Shown: one piece after another, positions 7,451-15,814 of the stretch | Numbering within the stretch: the stretch's first letter is position 1 | Layout of the letters: each line of letters opens with the position of its first letter | NCBI GenBank assembly: GCA_965237575.1 | Contig: CBDEGI010000004.1 | Coordinates: 496,001 to 560,000 of the forward strand | Reading direction: 5' to 3' | Source: JAKZVK01 sp965237575 | GTDB lineage: Bacteria; Acidobacteriota; Terriglobia; Bryobacterales; UBA6623 | DNA: 64,000 nucleotides | Program-made: the position numbers and the translations under genes | Notes under the pieces: model-generated | The model's input: only the letters and a program-made list of their open reading frames with translations | The model's database searches: none | Told to the model about the DNA's origin: nothing

Positions 7451-9034
7451 TTACAACCTACCCAATATCTGTGCCACTTTGTCCTCATAAATCTTCTGCC
7501 AGTGGGGCGCCAGCATGCAGTCGCTGTCCTCCTGGGCTCCGCCGACGTTCTGCAACTGTTCGGTCGTGGGTGCGTAGTAGATGTAGCCATTGGTATAGCC
7601 GGCAACGAAAGTGAGGTCATGGGGCGACTTGCGTTTGATATTCAGCCCGATCCGTACCGTGAGTTCTCCTGGAAAGCCCGTCGTCAGGACAAAGTCTCCG
7701 ATTCTCACCCCCAGCAGCTCTACCTCAAGTGTTGGCTTGCTGGCGGCTAATCGTTTGTCCTGATGCCTCTGTAACAAAGCCAGGTTCGTGTTGATCCTCG
7801 TCAGTCGCTCCATCGTATGGATGTTGCGAATGTACTGCCTCATGGCTTCGCGGTTGTCGGCGTCGAGCTTGCGCAAACCGTTGCGGCTCAACATATCCTC
7901 GTGCTTGTAGCCGTGCGAGTAGTAGGAGGGGAACTCACTCCACAATTGATACTTGACCATCAACGGAAGGAATGTTTTCAAGTTGAGACTCGTGCCCTGC
8001 AAAGACTCGAGCAGCCTCATCCGCTCGGCCTTTATCGCCGCCATGCGTTGCACAGTGTCCGCTCTCGGAAGCTCGAGTACTTCGTTGAGGACCTTCAGCC
8101 GCTCGGCATCGCGGGTCCGTATCTTTTTCACCGCCCGCAGCGCGCTCAGGCCCAGCATATTCCCTAGCGGCTCCGCATCGAGCGGATGGTCAACGTGCTT
8201 ATAGAAGATCGGGTTAATGTCGCCGGCGCTTCCTTGCAGAAAGAGCGCCATCGTACCGTCATCTAGGTTGTCCTCCAGCACCTTGGAAGCAAAGCCAATG
8301 ATGTCCGCGGTGTTCCCGCCGCTGGGAACGCCGTGGATCGGGTGGACAGCGAAGTTGTATACGACGGCCAACACGCGCCCGTCTTCCCGGTCGAGTCGAA
8401 GAAGGCCGATCTCCGGGTCCACCGGACCCACTTCCACGACCTCGTCGTCGGGCGGAAGCGAGTAGGCGCGGCGGACATCTGCTTCGGTGCCGTCTTTCAA
8501 CTTGAAGCGGCGGTTCTCCATGATGCGGTCTTCATGGCCGGTCCCGGCGCCGGCCGTGACGGGGACCATGTTCTCCGAGGCTTCTTTCACCGCCCGGAAT
8601 GTCAGCTCGTCGATGTCGGAACGGACGATGCCGTGGCAGTGGCTGGCATTGATCATGACGTTGGTCGGCGCAATGCCCAGCTCTTTCTCGATTCGCGCGC
8701 GAACGGCGGGCAGGTAGTCATTGCTGATGTACCCGATCTCGCCGAGGGAAACCGCATCGACCGTAATGATTGCGAGCGTCGTCGCGCCATTGTTCAGGAC
8801 GAGCGCTTTCGCATACAAGGGGTCATTGACCGGGCCGGCCTCTCGATCGGTAATGTCCGCCTTGGCGACGCCGGCTTGGAGTTGAGCTGCGTTTGCGGCG
8901 CCGGTGGGGAGCAAGCCGGCCAGCAAAAGTGAGGCTACGATGAGCACCGCCGGTCGCCGGTTGCGTGCGTCCCGACGCTCCAGGCGGGATGGTCGAGCAT
9001 TGCTGAAAGTCACGAACGGACTTGTGTTCACCAT
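7451..9034 (-). CDS. Neutral/alkaline ceramidase-like secreted hydrolase
   Basis: After a long basic N-region a hydrophobic stretch (AVLIVASLLLAGLLPTGAAN) acts as a signal peptide or anchor. The mature part has LQAGVAKADITDREAGPVND, YAKALVLNNGATTLAIITVD and MINASHCHGI, matching the N-terminal catalytic domain of neutral/alkaline non-lysosomal ceramidases; FLQGSAGDINPI is another family motif. At ~527 residues it is shorter than typical ceramidases (about 650-700), so the C-terminal immunoglobulin-like domain may be absent. The true substrate is unknown. GTG/ATG 9088 is an alternative start that lies inside the miniature element; ATG 9034 is preferred. Confidence 0.8.
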   Translation of the reverse strand: MVNTSPFVTFSNARPSRLERRDARNRRPAVLIVASLLLAGLLPTGAANAAQLQAGVAKADITDREAGPVNDPLYAKALVLNNGATTLAIITVDAVSLGEIGYISNDYLPAVRARIEKELGIAPTNVMINASHCHGIVRSDIDELTFRAVKEASENMVPVTAGAGTGHEDRIMENRRFKLKDGTEADVRRAYSLPPDDEVVEVGPVDPEIGLLRLDREDGRVLAVVYNFAVHPIHGVPSGGNTADIIGFASKVLEDNLDDGTMALFLQGSAGDINPIFYKHVDHPLDAEPLGNMLGLSALRAVKKIRTRDAERLKVLNEVLELPRADTVQRMAAIKAERMRLLESLQGTSLNLKTFLPLMVKYQLWSEFPSYYSHGYKHEDMLSRNGLRKLDADNREAMRQYIRNIHTMERLTRINTNLALLQRHQDKRLAASKPTLEVELLGVRIGDFVLTTGFPGELTVRIGLNIKRKSPHDLTFVAGYTNGYIYYAPTTEQLQNVGGAQEDSDCMLAPHWQKIYEDKVAQILGRL

Positions 9035-9047
9035 GCTAATAGCCTTA

Positions 9048-9427
9048 CTGGGGTATCCACTCCGACTCCCGTAATCCTTGAGCCCCAAGGTCTAGTATCG
9101 GCGGGCGCCTGGAGGACTATTCGCGCACGCTGGGGAGCCTTGGCCAAGAGCGCTTCGCCTTCAGGTTTCAATCTTTTGAGTCAACCGCTGCCGTCCCCCC
9201 GCGGGGCGCAATGAGCGGCGGCTATAGGACCCACGACTCGCTCGGCCCGATGGCCCCTCGAAGCGCCCCACCGGTGCTCGGGGTGCGGTCTGTGATGCTC
9301 GACCGCGAGTCCGCCTGATAGCGAAAACTCCGACCAGGCCTTCCCAAGGCTCTTGTGGCGGTCGTCGGGCCGCATCGCCCCGGAAGTCAAGTGCATAGGG
9401 GCAATCACCTGAGTCGTAGGATACCCC
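9048..9427. mobile_element. Miniature inverted-repeat element, copy 1 (380 bp)
   Basis: Begins CTGGGGTATCCACTCCGACT and ends GAGTCGTAGGATACCCC, an imperfect terminal inverted repeat. It is bounded by a 9-bp direct repeat ATAGCCTTA (9039-9047 and 9428-9436). Its first ~200 bp (GGACTATTCGCGCACGCTGG, CCGCTGCCGTCCCCCCGCGG and so on) match copy 2 at 46748-47000. The last third holds short blocks identical to the IS1380 transposase gene at 40311-41642. No gene is encoded. Confidence 0.78.
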
Positions 9428-9469
9428 ATAGCCTTATTCCGATCTACAGCCGGGAGTCGGTCCGGAATC

Positions 9470-10720
9470 TCATCGGGTAGGATACTTGATGTTTGCCTCG
9501 CGCCACGGGGTGCCGGCGCGCCCGTTGTAGTCGAAGACGACGCGCCCGGCCCGAACCGTCACTTCACAACCTAGACGCTCGCTTCCCTCGATCCGCCCGC
9601 GCCTGGTGTCGAGGAACCCGAACTGCCCGCGATCGAGGCGCAGCACCGCGAGATCCGCTTCGGCGCCGACGGCGATCTGTCCTAGCTCCGGGTGCTTGAC
9701 CTGCGACGCGGGATTCGTCGTCGAGCGCTGGACCACTTCGTCCAGCGGAACGCCCATCGCAAGGAACTTCGACATCAGGCTGACCATGTCAATCATGGCG
9801 CCGTGATTCGATCCTCGATGCCAATCGGTCGAAATGGAATCGGGCCAAAACCCTTGGCGCACCGCCGGCTCCGCATTGCGGAAATGGAAGCTTCCGCCGC
9901 CGTGGCCGACGTCGAACTTGACGCCTCGCTCGCGCGCCTTGTGGAGGTACGGCCGCACCTTCTCGTTCTCGTCCAGCAGCGGCGCGGGCCAGCGGTAGAA
10001 GTGCGTACTGATATCGCCGGGGCGCAGAATCTCGAGCACCAACTGCTCATAAGGCCGTTCGGGCAGGAAGTAGCCGAAATCCACCATCACGAGAACATCG
10101 GCAATCTCGGCTGCCTCGATCGCTTTTTCGACGGACAGAAAATTCGGCGCGCGCCAGTGCGCCGACTTGATACCGACCACGACATCGCTGTGCTTCTTGG
10201 CCATCTTGCCGGTCTTGGTGGGGTCGAGGTCCAGGGGATGCTGTTCCAAGTCGTAATCGATCATCCCGGTTCCGGCGATGTTGATCATCGCGAAGACTCG
10301 GGTCCGCGCGCGGTCGATGATGGTTCGGCGAAAGTCCTCGAACCTGCGCCAGCCGGACGAGCCGACATCCACCACCGTCGTCACGCAGGAACCGAACGTG
10401 ACGTGATCGGGAAAGATGCTCGACAACCCGGCCGTGATCGAACCGTTCTCGGTCCCGGCGAAGGCGTGGTAATGGAGATCGATGAGCCCCGGCGTCACAT
10501 AGAGGCCGGCGACGTCGAGGGTCCTCTTGGCATCGGTGGCGGGTAGGTTAGCGGCGATGGCCACGATACGTTCGTCGCGAATCGCGACGTCACGAACGGC
10601 GTCAACCCCATTCTTCGGATCGAGGACGTGGCCACCCTTCAGCAAAATGTCGTATTGGTCCGACTGGGCATGCAGAGCCGACCCGAGCACCAATACCACC
10701 GCGATCATGGAAAAACGCAT
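9470..10720 (-). CDS. Amidohydrolase/deacetylase family metallohydrolase, secreted
   Basis: A signal peptide (MRFSMIAVVLVLGSALHAQ) precedes a dihydroorotase-like amidohydrolase. The metal-binding HxH is in GLIDLHYHAF, a candidate carboxylated lysine in VVGIKSAHW, and later metal-ligand candidates in DVGHGGGSF and STDWHRGSN. The C-terminus (GAEADLAVLRL...GCEVTVRAGRVVFDYNGR) is the usual composite beta-sandwich closing. The family includes amidohydrolases with deacetylase annotation; the substrate is not predictable. ATG 10720 is chosen because it starts at the signal peptide; an in-frame ATG at 10762 adds only charged residues. Confidence 0.85.
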   Translation of the reverse strand: MRFSMIAVVLVLGSALHAQSDQYDILLKGGHVLDPKNGVDAVRDVAIRDERIVAIAANLPATDAKRTLDVAGLYVTPGLIDLHYHAFAGTENGSITAGLSSIFPDHVTFGSCVTTVVDVGSSGWRRFEDFRRTIIDRARTRVFAMINIAGTGMIDYDLEQHPLDLDPTKTGKMAKKHSDVVVGIKSAHWRAPNFLSVEKAIEAAEIADVLVMVDFGYFLPERPYEQLVLEILRPGDISTHFYRWPAPLLDENEKVRPYLHKARERGVKFDVGHGGGSFHFRNAEPAVRQGFWPDSISTDWHRGSNHGAMIDMVSLMSKFLAMGVPLDEVVQRSTTNPASQVKHPELGQIAVGAEADLAVLRLDRGQFGFLDTRRGRIEGSERLGCEVTVRAGRVVFDYNGRAGTPWREANIKYPTR

Positions 10721-11111
10721 CAATCCCCACCCCCTTCGCCGGCGATCGGCTGGCAAGTCCAACGCTCGATAGACCGCCTCTTCACCATCAGCTCTCGCCC
10801 ATCATATGCCCTTCCGCGGACGTTCGCTTCGGGCGGTGTCGTTCCGTGTGACACTTCCACCAGCGAGTGGGCTCAGACCGACTACGACCCGCTCGTCCGC
10901 ACGACCGAGGTGCTCCTCCCCGGCGAGTCACAGCTCACCACCGACTACAATGCCGGCGCAATAGGAGCGTGTCCTCTCAGAAGGCTTTCCGAAGGCGGGC
11001 ACAAGCTGGATGCGATCCACGACCTGCTCAACGTCCGCCACCGGGTCGAAAACTCTCGAGCAACACGTCCAGGACTTGCTGACTAAAGCGGCCTGAGAAG
11101 ATTGTAAGAAT
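10721..11111. other. Gap, possible decayed coding sequence
   Basis: No complete gene is recognised. Two short plus-strand readings in different frames look gene-like: KLDAIHDLLNVRHRVENS (ending ~11060) and KTLEQHVQDLLTKAA before TGA at 11093-11095. They could be the frame-shifted tail of a lost gene, because a clean terminator follows at 11112. The assignment is weak. Confidence 0.3.
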
Positions 11112-11140
11112 GGGCAGGGGCCACTCCCCTGCCCTTTTTT
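11112..11140 (+). terminator. Intrinsic terminator
   Basis: GGGCAGGGG, loop CCACT, CCCCTGCCC, then TTTTTT: a perfect 9-bp stem followed by six Ts. It is the best Rho-independent terminator in the window, yet no intact plus-strand gene ends just before it. The nearest candidate is the decayed tail ending at 11095. Confidence 0.85.
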
Positions 11141-11396
11141 GGTGCGGTGGAGAGGCGTAGGTGAGGACCGGGGCTGGAGCGCCGGTTGAAGAGACCGCGG
11201 TTCCCACCCGCGGCTCCGCAGTGGCGGATCGGGGCGTGGGTGGGCGTTGGAGGCCCGCCAGCCTCGCCCTTGAGCAGACGAGGAAGTGACCCCCGGGTCC
11301 TGGCGGCCCCGGATACATCCACTACAATGGTTGTTTCTGTTGACCTCGTCCCGGCGGCCGGCAGGCCTCGGGTCGCAGAGCCCCTAAGGAGCGCAG

Positions 11397-11894
11397 ATGA
11401 AGGGTAATCCGGAAGTCATCGAGTACCTCAAGGAATGTCTTAAGGCCGAGCTGAGTGCTATCAGCCAATATTTCCTGCACGCCGAGATGTGTCGGGACTG
11501 GGGCTACATGAAGCTGTATGAGTACATCAAGAAGGAATCGATCGACGAGATGCGGCACGCCGAGGCGTTGATCGAGCGGATTCTGTTCCTTAACGCGATG
11601 CCTAACCTGCGCGAGATGTTTCCTCTCAAGATCGGCAAAGATGTCAAGGCTCAGATCGAGAACGATCTGGCCGTCGAGCTCGAAGCGCTCCCCCGGCTGA
11701 ACGCCGCGATTGCGAAGTCGCAGGAAGTCGGCGACAACGGTTCGCGCGACCTGTTTCAGAAGATCCTGGTCGACGAAGAGCGCCACGTCGATTGGCTCGA
11801 AGCGCAGCTCGAGATGATTAACCAGATGGGCATCGGCGTCTACCTCTCGCAGCAGATGGGCGAGGAAGAAGGCGAAGCGGACGCCGGCGCGTAG
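11397..11894 (+). CDS. bfr: Bacterioferritin
   Basis: 165 residues, the normal length. All ferroxidase ligands are in register with the E. coli protein: E18, E51, H54, E94, E127 and H130. The heme-ligand methionine M52 is present in IDEMRHAEALIERILFL. Family role: a 24-subunit cytosolic shell that oxidises and stores iron, with heme bound between subunit pairs. It has a short acidic C-terminal extension (EEEGEADAGA). It is a stand-alone gene; no ferredoxin (bfd) gene is adjacent. Confidence 0.96.
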   Translation: MKGNPEVIEYLKECLKAELSAISQYFLHAEMCRDWGYMKLYEYIKKESIDEMRHAEALIERILFLNAMPNLREMFPLKIGKDVKAQIENDLAVELEALPRLNAAIAKSQEVGDNGSRDLFQKILVDEERHVDWLEAQLEMINQMGIGVYLSQQMGEEEGEADAGA

Positions 11895-12016
11895 CCGTCG
11901 GCCGCGGCTTTGTGATCTCCCTCACCTCGATGGCGTAGCCGAGGCTGTCATCCGACGGACGCCCACCGCGCGATACCCAACCCACCCGGTAGGTCGTGGT
12001 GTGCTAACGTCTGCGC

Positions 12017-12895
12017 ATGATCAGGAATCTTGTGCTTCTGGCTTGCGTCTCGGCGGTCTCGCTGTGGGGACAGATGTCCGGGTTCTCCAAAGAGGACCTC
12101 CTCAAGTACACCCGTCTCAATCCGTTTGAACGCTTCGAAGACGGGCGCCCCAAGATTCCCGACGAGCTGCTCGAGCGCCTGTCGATCGCGACCTCGACGG
12201 CGGCTTGGGGACCATTGCAATCGACGGGTTTCATCAATCAATACTCCTCAGGCTGGAAGGTGCTGCATCCGGAAAAGCGGCTCGTCGGCCGGGCGGTGAC
12301 GGCGCTGTTCTTGCCGCGGCGTCCTGACGTCGAGGAGGTGATCGAGGCGGAGGCCAAAACCGCCGGCCTCGGACCCGGTACCACGCAGCGCGTGATCGAC
12401 TTCCTGCGTCCGGGCGACGTGCTGGTGGTGGACGTGATGGGGCGTGTCGAGGACGCGACGTTCGGCGGCGACAATCTGGCGACGGCGATCTACGGCATCA
12501 CGGGCAACGGCTACGTCATCAACGGAGCGATTCGAGATACCGAGGGTATCCACGCGCTGAACATCCCGGTCTTCACGCGCGGCTACCATCCGAGCGGTCG
12601 CAACGCCATGGTGGCGGGCATCAACGTGCCAATCGACGTGGGCGGCGTGACTGTCATGCCCGGCGACGCCGTTCTGGGCGACCGCGAAGGGGTGACGTTC
12701 ATTCCGCCTCACATGGTCGAGACGGTCGTCAAGAGCGCCGAGGGCGCCCAGCTCCACGACGAATGGACCAAGAAGATGTTCATGACCGGTAAGTACACGG
12801 CCACCGAACTCTATGGGAGCCCAAAAGACCCGGCCAAGCTGCAGGAATACAAAGACTGGCTGGCGAAGCGCAAGGCCGAACTGGGGATTGAGTAG
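12017..12895 (+). CDS. RraA-family protein with signal peptide
   Basis: A cleavable signal (MIRNLVLLACVSAVSLWGQ) is followed by a RraA/HMG-aldolase fold. Family motifs include GDVLVVDVMGRVEDATFGGDN, GYVINGAIRDTEGI and GDAVLGDREGVTFIP. RraA-like enzymes include 4-hydroxy-4-methyl-2-oxoglutarate/oxaloacetate aldolases; RraA itself inhibits RNase E in the cytosol. Export argues for an enzymatic, probably carbohydrate- or acid-related role here. The GD...R-D catalytic pattern (RDTEG) is retained. Confidence 0.85.
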   Translation: MIRNLVLLACVSAVSLWGQMSGFSKEDLLKYTRLNPFERFEDGRPKIPDELLERLSIATSTAAWGPLQSTGFINQYSSGWKVLHPEKRLVGRAVTALFLPRRPDVEEVIEAEAKTAGLGPGTTQRVIDFLRPGDVLVVDVMGRVEDATFGGDNLATAIYGITGNGYVINGAIRDTEGIHALNIPVFTRGYHPSGRNAMVAGINVPIDVGGVTVMPGDAVLGDREGVTFIPPHMVETVVKSAEGAQLHDEWTKKMFMTGKYTATELYGSPKDPAKLQEYKDWLAKRKAELGIE

Positions 12896-13024
12896 GGCGG
12901 ATCGTCAAGCGGCTCAAGCCACTTCTTCGGCGATGACCGCATTCGCGGACGACGCGAATGAGGACATCCCGCAGCAGGAAGCAACGCAGGATCGCCAACT
13001 CCACGACGTGAACCGCGCCATAGC

Positions 13025-13061
13025 TTGACAAAGGCCCGTTGTATGCCTAGTATAGTTAGGT
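13025..13061 (+). promoter_or_regulatory. Promoter and operator-like dyad of the PadR gene
   Basis: TTGACA (13025-13030), a 17-bp spacer and TAGTAT (13048-13053) form a near-consensus sigma-70 promoter. The start codon ATG is at 13062, so transcription would begin within about one to three bases of it, giving a leaderless or nearly leaderless mRNA. TATGCCTA and TAGGTATG form an imperfect dyad overlapping the -10 box and start, as expected for an autoregulatory PadR operator. Confidence 0.6.
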
Positions 13062-13385
13062 ATGAGAGGCGAGCTACTCAAGGGACATCTGGACTATCTG
13101 GTTCTGGCTGTCGTGGAACCGGGGCCGCTACACGGCTACGCGATCATTCGGCAGCTTGCGCAACGCAGTGCAGGCGCCTTTGATTTGCCGGAGGGAACGG
13201 TCTATCCGGTGCTTCACCGACTTGAACGAGCGGACCTGCTGGGCGGCCGCTGGACCATGCATGCCAGACGAAAGAGGAAGGTGTACCGGCTGACACGCAA
13301 AGGGAAGCGAGCGCTGGTGCAGCAACGGGACGAGTGGCCGAGCTTTTCGCGAGCCGTGTCAGCCGTACTGGAGCCAGCGACATGA
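13062..13385 (+). CDS. PadR-family transcriptional regulator
   Basis: 107 residues, a one-domain PadR of the small (s1) type. It opens MRGELLKGHLDYLVLAVVEP and contains the winged-helix signature GPLHGYAIIRQLAQRS...LPEGTVYPVLHRLERADLLGG, then RKRKVYRLTRKGKRAL. Family role: cytosolic dimeric repressor that senses small molecules and often controls an adjacent membrane protein. Its stop overlaps the next start (ATGA at 13382-13385), indicating co-translation. Confidence 0.92.
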   Translation: MRGELLKGHLDYLVLAVVEPGPLHGYAIIRQLAQRSAGAFDLPEGTVYPVLHRLERADLLGGRWTMHARRKRKVYRLTRKGKRALVQQRDEWPSFSRAVSAVLEPAT

Positions 13386-14038
13386 CGCAACCTAGCCCGA
13401 TTCAGTGGTATCTCGAAGACCTGCGCGACCGCCTCGCCGCGGTTCCCGACTGCGATCGCATCCTCGCCGAGGCCGAAGACCATCTTGTGGAGGCAGCCGC
13501 CGAGTTGCAGCAAACCGGCCTGCCGGCAACCGAGGCCGAACGCAGCGCGACACTGCGCTTCGGTGAGCCACAGGCTGTCGCCGAGCGTTTCATACGCCAG
13601 TTCAAACAGGGGGAGATGATGCACCCTAAAAAGAACCTACGCGGAGTGAGAATTCTGGCTGCCGTGTTCGCCTTCACCGCCGTGACTCAATCGGCCGGGG
13701 CGATCAACGCGGCGATCAGGGTCAACAGTTTGTTCGGGTTTGCGCTGCTGCAGCCGCTGATCCACGTGGTTCTTGCGTATGGGCTTTGGCGCCATCGAAG
13801 TTGGTCGCGGAACGGCCTTATGGTTTGGTCGGCCGTCATGGCTGTGTGGGGCGCCGTACTGGTCACGCAAGGACTGGTTGGTGGGATATTGCCGATTGCT
13901 GAGATGTTACCGATCCGCGAAACGTTACGTATCCCATCAGCAATGTTCATAGGCTGGGGGAGTGTGACGATCTGTATTGCGGCTGCGATGTTCAAATACA
14001 TGCGCAGCCCCGGCGTACGTCTTCACCTGACGGAGTGA
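13382..14038 (+). CDS. Permease-prefix-domain membrane protein
   Basis: Begins at ATG 13382 within the PadR stop codon. Residues ~1-80 (IQWYLEDLRDRLAAVPDCDR...EAEDHLVEAAAEL...FGEPQAVAERF) resemble the permease prefix domain found at the N-terminus of acidobacterial ABC permeases. Four hydrophobic segments follow. Here the domain is not attached to a full FtsX-type permease, so the protein may be a regulatory or cut-down member. It forms an operon with the PadR gene. Confidence 0.75.
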   Translation: MTQPSPIQWYLEDLRDRLAAVPDCDRILAEAEDHLVEAAAELQQTGLPATEAERSATLRFGEPQAVAERFIRQFKQGEMMHPKKNLRGVRILAAVFAFTAVTQSAGAINAAIRVNSLFGFALLQPLIHVVLAYGLWRHRSWSRNGLMVWSAVMAVWGAVLVTQGLVGGILPIAEMLPIRETLRIPSAMFIGWGSVTICIAAAMFKYMRSPGVRLHLTE

Positions 14039-14306
14039 GCGCAGCCGGCGCAAAAAGCTGATTCTTCCGTCTTCTTCATCCAAACCGGCAAGGGCGGTGG
14101 CCCGCCGTGCAGCCACGGGGTCGACTCGTGCCAAGCGTCGCGCCGGGCCGCGTAGCTCAGCCGCAACCTCGGATTGCTCGCCGGTTGCCGCCAAGTTTCA
14201 CTGTTGGAAAAGGGGCCCACCCGGAGTTCCGAGTTGGACTAGTCTCCACCGGACACCTGGTGATGGATTGCCATTCGTCGACGCATCGGGCGACGATGGT
14301 AAGCCG

Positions 14307-14972
14307 ATGCAGTTCGAGCTGGATCACATTTTCGTTTTCACCACGCCGGGCGCGTGCGAGGCCGAGTTACTGTGCGACCATGGCCTCACGGAAGGCGAGC
14401 CCAACCGGCATCCGGGACAAGGAACCGCGAACCGGCGGTTCTTCTTCTCAAACATCATGCTCGAGCTGGCGTGGGTTTGCGACGAATCCGAGGCGCTGAG
14501 CCCGCCAGCGAACCAGCTTCACCTGGTCGAGCGATCGAAGTGGCGCGAGAATGGAGCGTCTCCGTTTGGCCTTTGCTTTCGACCGAGCGATGACACGATG
14601 CCGGATGACACGATACTGAATGACAAGGTCACGGGGACGCCTTTCCCTGGCTGGAGCTATTGTCCGTCCTATTGGGGCGGTGCCTCAGCCCACGTGGGCG
14701 ACAACTCCGATCGCCTGGATGAACCTCTGCTGTTCTACATGAGCTTCAACCAGCCGCCATCCGACTGCTCTCAACCGGCCAAGTTTCGAACGGTCGAAAT
14801 GGTACGAGTCCACGGCTGGCGACCCAACCCATCGCCGATTGCCATCGCACTTGCCGACGTGCCGGGCTTGGAACTGCAGGGCGGATCGGAACCTCTGATG
14901 GAACTACAATTTGGGGGCCACGGTGCTGTTCGGGACTTTCGTCCTGAGTTGCCGCTTATTGTTCGCAGGTGA
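14307..14972 (+). CDS. VOC-superfamily (glyoxalase-like) protein
   Basis: Starts MQFELDHIFVFTTPGACEAE, the usual first strand of a glyoxalase-like domain with a metal-type His (DHIF). It continues FFFSNIMLELAWVCDESEAL. Length is 221 residues. VOC proteins use paired beta-alpha-beta modules to hold a metal for isomerase, dioxygenase or resistance reactions; no specific reaction is indicated. ATG 14307 is chosen because the open frame upstream (from 14097) encodes a low-complexity basic stretch without family similarity. It lies 6 bp upstream of the MOSC gene. Confidence 0.72.
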   Translation: MQFELDHIFVFTTPGACEAELLCDHGLTEGEPNRHPGQGTANRRFFFSNIMLELAWVCDESEALSPPANQLHLVERSKWRENGASPFGLCFRPSDDTMPDDTILNDKVTGTPFPGWSYCPSYWGGASAHVGDNSDRLDEPLLFYMSFNQPPSDCSQPAKFRTVEMVRVHGWRPNPSPIAIALADVPGLELQGGSEPLMELQFGGHGAVRDFRPELPLIVRR

Positions 14973-14978
14973 ATCGCC

Positions 14979-15698
14979 ATGAAACTACTTTCGGTCAGTG
15001 TCTCCATGGGAACGGAGGTCCCGTACATGGGTAAGACCGTCACCACCGGCATCTTCAAAGAACCGGTGAGCGGCCGGGTCATGCTTCGGTCGTTGAATCT
15101 CGACGGCGACCGCCAGATCGACCGTCGCGGCCACGGTGGCCCCTTCAAGGCGGCTTGCGTTTACACCATGGAGAACTACGAACACTGGGGACGCGAGCTG
15201 GGTCGAAGCGACTTCAGCTTTCCTCAGTTCGGAGAGAACTTCACCGTCGAGGGCATGCACGAAGACGACATCCATGTGGGTGACGTCTTCCGCGTTGGCC
15301 AGGCCCTCGTTGAGGTAACCCAGCCGCGCGTCCCCTGCTACCGGCTCGGCATTAAGATGGAGGACCCTCATTTCCCGAAGAGGTTTCTGCAGAGCTGCCT
15401 CGTCGGCTTCTATTTTCGTGTGCTTGAAGAAGGTGAGGTCGGCGCGGCTCATAGTATCGAGCTGGTCAAGGCAGACCCCGAAGCCGTGAGTGTTAGGAAG
15501 ATATGCCACCTCTACTACTTTGATCGGGACAACGTGGAGGACTGCAAGAAGGCCATTCGCATCAAGGCGCTATCGCCGGGATGGCGAGAAGGGTTTGAGG
15601 ATCGGTTGGCTAAGGCCGGCATTCCCGTCGAGCGCGCAGCAGAGCCCGAGGATGAGATGTGCTGCGGACCCAAGGGCCAAGAGGTTCTCAAAGATTGA
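14979..15698 (+). CDS. MOSC-domain protein (YiiM-like)
   Basis: 239 residues with GDRQIDRRGHGGPFKAACVY, FGENFTVEGM, VGDVFRVGQALVEVTQPRVPC and YRLGIKM. The cysteine in PRVPCYRLG is the conserved MOSC cysteine. YiiM-type proteins are molybdenum-cofactor enzymes linked to reduction of N-hydroxylated purines; the cofactor site is inferred. The extra C-terminal region ends EDEMCCGPKGQE. It starts 6 bp after the VOC gene, so the two are probably co-transcribed. Confidence 0.87.
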   Translation: MKLLSVSVSMGTEVPYMGKTVTTGIFKEPVSGRVMLRSLNLDGDRQIDRRGHGGPFKAACVYTMENYEHWGRELGRSDFSFPQFGENFTVEGMHEDDIHVGDVFRVGQALVEVTQPRVPCYRLGIKMEDPHFPKRFLQSCLVGFYFRVLEEGEVGAAHSIELVKADPEAVSVRKICHLYYFDRDNVEDCKKAIRIKALSPGWREGFEDRLAKAGIPVERAAEPEDEMCCGPKGQEVLKD

Positions 15699-15814
15699 GC
15701 TGATGTCGAGCGGGCACAGTCGAAGACCGAGGGTATGCGTAGGAGAAGAAAGTCTAAAATCGGCAACGATCGCGCCGTCGGACTCGTCCGGCATGACGCG
15801 TAAGGGAGGTCGGC

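Noticed and set aside
14039..14306. tRNA-like GCGTAGCTCAGCCG string near 14150
   Set aside because: No acceptor, anticodon or T stem can be drawn around it; it is an accidental match to a D-arm.
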